A stretch of 18,054 nucleotides of DNA from an uncultured delta proteobacterium (GTDB taxonomy: Bacteria > Myxococcota_A > Bradymonadia > REDH01): NCBI GenBank assembly GCA_903873545.1, contig CAIQPA010000026.1:1-18054 (forward strand). Reading direction: 5' to 3'. Of the stretch, positions 16,760 through 18,054 are shown piece after piece (positions within the stretch are counted from its first letter, which is position 1; every line of letters starts with the position of its first letter). The notes beneath the pieces are model-generated. The model saw only the letters and a list, made by a program, of their open reading frames with translations. It had not been told where the DNA came from and did no database searches. A program made the translations under genes and the position numbers.

Positions 16760-17923
16760 ATGATTCCCTACCAGTACAACCTTCGCAGCATCTGGGTCCG
16801 CCGGGTCACCGCCATCATCACGGTGCTTGGCGTGGCCCTCGTCACCGCCGTCCTCGCCGCTGCGCTCATGCTCGCAGCAGGCGTCAAGAAGTCGGTCGCT
16901 GTCGGCGGCCAGGACGATGTCGCCATCATCATGCGGGCCGGCGCCACGGGCGAGCTTGAGAGCGGTGTAGACGAGGCTGCCGTCGGGCTCGTGCTCTCGC
17001 AGCCAGGCCTCGCGCAGGAGAACGGCAAGCCCATCGGCGGTGGCGAAATCGTCGTCGTCGTGGCGCTCGACAAGCTCGGTGCCATGGGCTTCTCCAACGT
17101 CAACATGCGCGGCTACAGCGACCAGTCGCTCAAACTCCGCCCCAACCTCAAGGTGGTCGAAGGCGCTCTCCCCAAGCCCGGCACCGACGAGGCCATGGTG
17201 GGCCGCGGCATCCTCGGCCGCTTCAAGGGCCTCACGCTCGGCGACCAGATCTCCGTGCGCAAAAACCGGCCACTCCGCATCGTCGGCGTCTTCGAAGATG
17301 GCGGCTCGGGTGCAGAGTCCGAGATCTGGGCCGACGTGGTCACGGTCCGCGCAGCCTTCGGCCGGCAGAGCGGCGTCTCGGTCGTCCGCGCCCGCCTCGC
17401 CTCGGCTGGCGGCATCGACGCCTTCCGCGCCGTCATCGAGTCCGACAAGCGGCTTGGCCTCAAGGTCAAGAGCGAGCCAGACTTCCTCGCCGCCCAGTCG
17501 GAGGGACTCTCCAAGTTCCTCACCATCATGGGCTTCATCGTCTCGCTCTTCTTCTCGCTCGGTGCCATCATCGGCGCGACCATCACGATGCATGCAGCCG
17601 TCGCCCACCGCACCCGCGAGATCGGCACGCTGCGCGCACTCGGCTTCTCTCGCTACGCCATCCTCATGGGCTTCCTCATGGAGGCGCTCGTCATGACCGT
17701 CACCGGCGGCGCCATCGGCCTGCTCGCGGCGCTCGCGCTCAGCACGACCAAGATCTCCATGATGAACCCGGCCACCTGGTCGGAGCTGGTCTTCGCGCTC
17801 GCACCCTCGACGCAGGCCTTTGTCACCGCCGGCCTCTTCTCCGTCGGTATGGGCCTGCTCGGCGGCTTCCTGCCCGCCGTCCGCGCCTCGCGCATCTCGC
17901 CGCTCGCAGCGCTCCGTAGCTAG
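16760..17923 (+). CDS. ABC exporter permease, FtsX/MacB type (second)
   Basis: The protein has 387 residues and the same four-helix plan: helix 1 (about 15-40), a periplasmic domain (41-250), and helices near 254-280, 302-328 and 352-374. The coupling loop reads VAHRTREIGTLRALGF, and the end RASRISPLAALRS is the classical FtsX-family tail. Its periplasmic part differs clearly from that of the first permease, so this looks like an old heterodimer and not a recent duplicate. The start is 7 bases after the previous stop, and GGAG of the ribosome site overlaps that stop. Its own stop overlaps the convergent gene at 17920. Confidence 0.93.
   Translation: MIPYQYNLRSIWVRRVTAIITVLGVALVTAVLAAALMLAAGVKKSVAVGGQDDVAIIMRAGATGELESGVDEAAVGLVLSQPGLAQENGKPIGGGEIVVVVALDKLGAMGFSNVNMRGYSDQSLKLRPNLKVVEGALPKPGTDEAMVGRGILGRFKGLTLGDQISVRKNRPLRIVGVFEDGGSGAESEIWADVVTVRAAFGRQSGVSVVRARLASAGGIDAFRAVIESDKRLGLKVKSEPDFLAAQSEGLSKFLTIMGFIVSLFFSLGAIIGATITMHAAVAHRTREIGTLRALGFSRYAILMGFLMEALVMTVTGGAIGLLAALALSTTKISMMNPATWSELVFALAPSTQAFVTAGLFSVGMGLLGGFLPAVRASRISPLAALRS
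17920..17923. other. Shared stop codons of convergent genes (CTAG)
   Basis: TAG at 17921-17923 ends the second permease. The same CTAG, read on the minus strand from 17922 to 17920, gives TAG and ends the gene that enters from the right. This is the second convergent stop overlap in the window. Confidence 0.7.
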
Positions 17924-18054
17924 CGAACCTCGAGCGTTGCATCGGCCGTCAGCCGTACCTGCAGCTGACGCCGCGCGGCATCGTAGGACCACTCCGTCGG
18001 AGCCAGTTCGCGGGTGCCCTCGGCATCCGTGATCGTGACACTTGCGGGGCCCAC
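17920..18054 (-). CDS. C-terminal fragment of a convergent gene, product uncertain
   Basis: On the minus strand an open frame runs from the window edge to TAG at 17920 and encodes 44 residues, including VTITDAEG, then EWSYDAARRQLQVRL, then ATLEVR at the end. The pattern of a short strand, W-x-YD, and alternating hydrophobic residues is typical of a beta-sandwich C-terminus such as those ending glycoside hydrolases and other secreted enzymes. The fragment is too short for a product call. Clean protein-like composition and the tight stop overlap with the permease support it being real. Confidence 0.55.
   Translation of the reverse strand: MGPASVTITDAEGTRELAPTEWSYDAARRQLQVRLTADATLEVR

Noticed and set aside
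15304..16761. A 485-codon minus-strand frame opposite the ATPase and first permease genes
   Set aside because: It is acidic and Gly/Val-rich with no motif, and it crosses the boundary of two tightly coupled plus-strand genes with clear ABC motifs.

Overview
The window is GC-rich and densely coded. Three features suggest a member of the Myxococcota or a related deltaproteobacterial lineage. There are several lipoproteins with Asp/Thr/Gly/Ser-rich linkers and C-x5-C-x5-C knots. There is a GspE N-terminal (MshEN) domain protein with no ATPase domain. Leu, Gly and Ala codons are strongly C/G-ending, and this also produces long antisense open frames over almost every gene. The lineage is an inference. 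No rRNA, tRNA, CRISPR array, phage or insertion sequence was seen.

Layout. At 1-111 (minus) is the N-terminus of a flavin-dependent, probably GMC-type, oxidoreductase. Divergent from it, 342-3224 (plus) encodes a large lipoprotein with a neutral-ceramidase-like domain, followed by a glycine-rich, cysteine-rich lipoprotein at 3265-4272. A strong hairpin (4282-4318) separates the latter from convergent secA (4351-7110, minus). Divergent from secA, a two-gene unit (7317-9992 and 9989-11191, plus) encodes an MshEN/GAF-like/HEAT protein and a secreted, C-terminally membrane-anchored partner. This unit meets head-on, with overlapping stop codons, a minus-strand pair: superoxide dismutase (12383-13000) and then a TTG-initiated lipoprotein (11188-12345). 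From 13161 rightward, on the plus strand, come a small membrane protein and a tightly coupled four-gene ABC exporter: adaptor, ATPase and two different FtsX-type permeases (13656-17923). The last permease again shares its stop with a convergent gene whose C-terminus fills 17920-18054.

How the genes work together. The best-supported functional unit is the MacA/LolCDE-like exporter, whose genes overlap by ATGA or are spaced with the ribosome site inside the preceding stop. The MshEN-HEAT gene and its membrane partner are also translationally coupled and may form an envelope-associated regulatory pair. SecA and superoxide dismutase are housekeeping genes. The three complete lipoproteins probably sit on the cell surface or in the outer membrane. 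No intergenic gap exceeds 300 bases; the longest (112-341 and 7111-7316) lie between divergent genes and hold promoter-like sites and small hairpins. The window looks mainly like chromosomal core and lineage-specific genes. No dramatic new system is evident, and the least-explained genes are the MshEN-HEAT pair and the lipoproteins.
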